Part shown: in pieces, positions 13,416 through 13,587 of the stretch
Layout of the letters: each line of letters opens with the position of its first letter
How positions within the stretch are numbered: the first letter of the stretch is position 1
Assembly: GCA_902767235.1 (NCBI GenBank)
Contig: CACXGR010000220.1
Span: forward strand, 1 to 13,587
Length of the DNA: 13,587 nt
Direction of reading: 5' to 3'
Origin: an uncultured Lachnospiraceae bacterium
GTDB taxonomy: Bacteria; Bacillota; Clostridia; Lachnospirales; Lachnospiraceae
The notes under the pieces: model-generated
What the model saw: the letters and a program-made list of their open reading frames with translations, nothing else
The model's database searches: none
Told to the model about the DNA's origin: nothing
Position numbers and translations under genes: made by a program

Positions 13416-13444
13416 AAATACAATCCGAAATGTACATTGTATTT
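13416..13444. promoter_or_regulatory. 9-bp inverted repeat overlapping the -35 of the pyruvate oxidoreductase promoter
   Basis: AAATACAAT (13416-13424) and ATTGTATTT (13436-13444) are perfect complements with an 11-base centre. The right arm covers the -35 box TTGTAT (13437-13442), so a bound protein would block RNA polymerase. Confidence 0.5.
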
Positions 13445-13465
13445 TATATTTTCCGATGCTAGAAT
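13437..13465 (+). promoter_or_regulatory. Probable promoter of pyruvate:ferredoxin oxidoreductase
   Basis: TTGTAT (13437-13442), 17 bases, TAGAAT (13460-13465) with the extended -10 TG (TGCTAGAAT). The start would be near 13472, about 70 bases before the ATG. The leader holds a small AGCGG-TTTA-CCGCT hairpin (13503-13516) 11 bases before the AGGAGG ribosome site. Confidence 0.6.
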
Positions 13466-13540
13466 TATATTGCTAGATAAGCTGTGGGTTTATACAAACT
13501 TTAGCGGTTTACCGCTGCAATATTTACAGGAGGAAAACAA

Positions 13541-13587
13541 ATGGCAAGAAAGTTTCTCACCATGGATGGTAACGAGGCTGCTGCACA
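13541..13587 (+). CDS. nifJ: Pyruvate:ferredoxin (flavodoxin) oxidoreductase, N-terminus only
   Basis: Only the first 15 codons are in the window: MARKFLTMDGNEAAA. This matches the conserved start of single-chain pyruvate:ferredoxin oxidoreductases, where MDGN is followed by the first thiamine-diphosphate domain. The enzyme oxidises pyruvate with CoA to acetyl-CoA and CO2 and reduces ferredoxin, a central step in anaerobic fermentation. The start follows AGGAGG (13528-13533) by 7 bases. The call rests on a short piece, but the motif is distinctive and the Rex-like site and strong promoter region upstream agree with it. Confidence 0.8.
   Translation, partial: MARKFLTMDGNEAAA

Overview
The window is a piece of a Gram-positive Clostridia chromosome, most likely Lachnospiraceae or a close relative. 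Evidence for this is the paired glgC/glgD genes, a DnaD-domain protein next to a DnaC/DnaI-type loader, a MecA adaptor, a pyruvate:ferredoxin oxidoreductase start, strong AGGAGG ribosome sites, TTG and GTG starts, and extended -10 promoters. No phage, transposon, CRISPR, tRNA or rRNA sequence was seen. The gene content is mostly core metabolism. The less ordinary signals are in the intergenic regions.

Layout: (1) 1-2274, minus: glgC then glgD (cut by the window start), joined by an ATGA overlap; these make ADP-glucose for glycogen. (2) 2275-2582: divergent control region between glgC and murC, with a promoter on each side and several short repeats. (3) 2583-3971, plus: murC. (4) 3972-4324: a non-coding stretch with a cluster of DnaA-box-like 9-mers and an extended -10 promoter. 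(5) 4325-7646, plus: dnaD-like gene (TTG start), dnaC/dnaI-like helicase loader (GTG start), and a long, divergent PRPP synthetase, ending at a strong terminator that serves both strands. (6) 7740-11757, minus: a probable operon of a membrane-anchored SH3/GH18 protein, sua5 (tRNA t6A synthesis), upp (uracil salvage) and a dCMP-deaminase-family gene. (7) 11758-12531: 774 bp without a convincing gene, holding the GH18 promoter and several inverted repeats. (8) 12532-13251, plus: mecA with a UUCG-loop terminator. (9) 13252-13587: a regulatory region with a Rex-like operator and a second dyad over the promoter, then the first 15 codons of pyruvate:ferredoxin oxidoreductase.

Functional links: the DnaD-like protein and the loader are expected to act together in loading the replicative helicase, and the DnaA-box cluster lies directly upstream of them. 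PRPP made by the Prs-like enzyme is the co-substrate of Upp, and the two operons converge on one terminator. The Rex-like site would connect pyruvate oxidation to NADH/NAD+ balance.

I did not find a clearly new multi-gene system. The best leads are the DnaA-box cluster before the helicase-loading genes, the two operator-like elements before the pyruvate oxidoreductase, the paired GTATACAAT repeats in the glgC leader, and the divergent PRPP synthetase.
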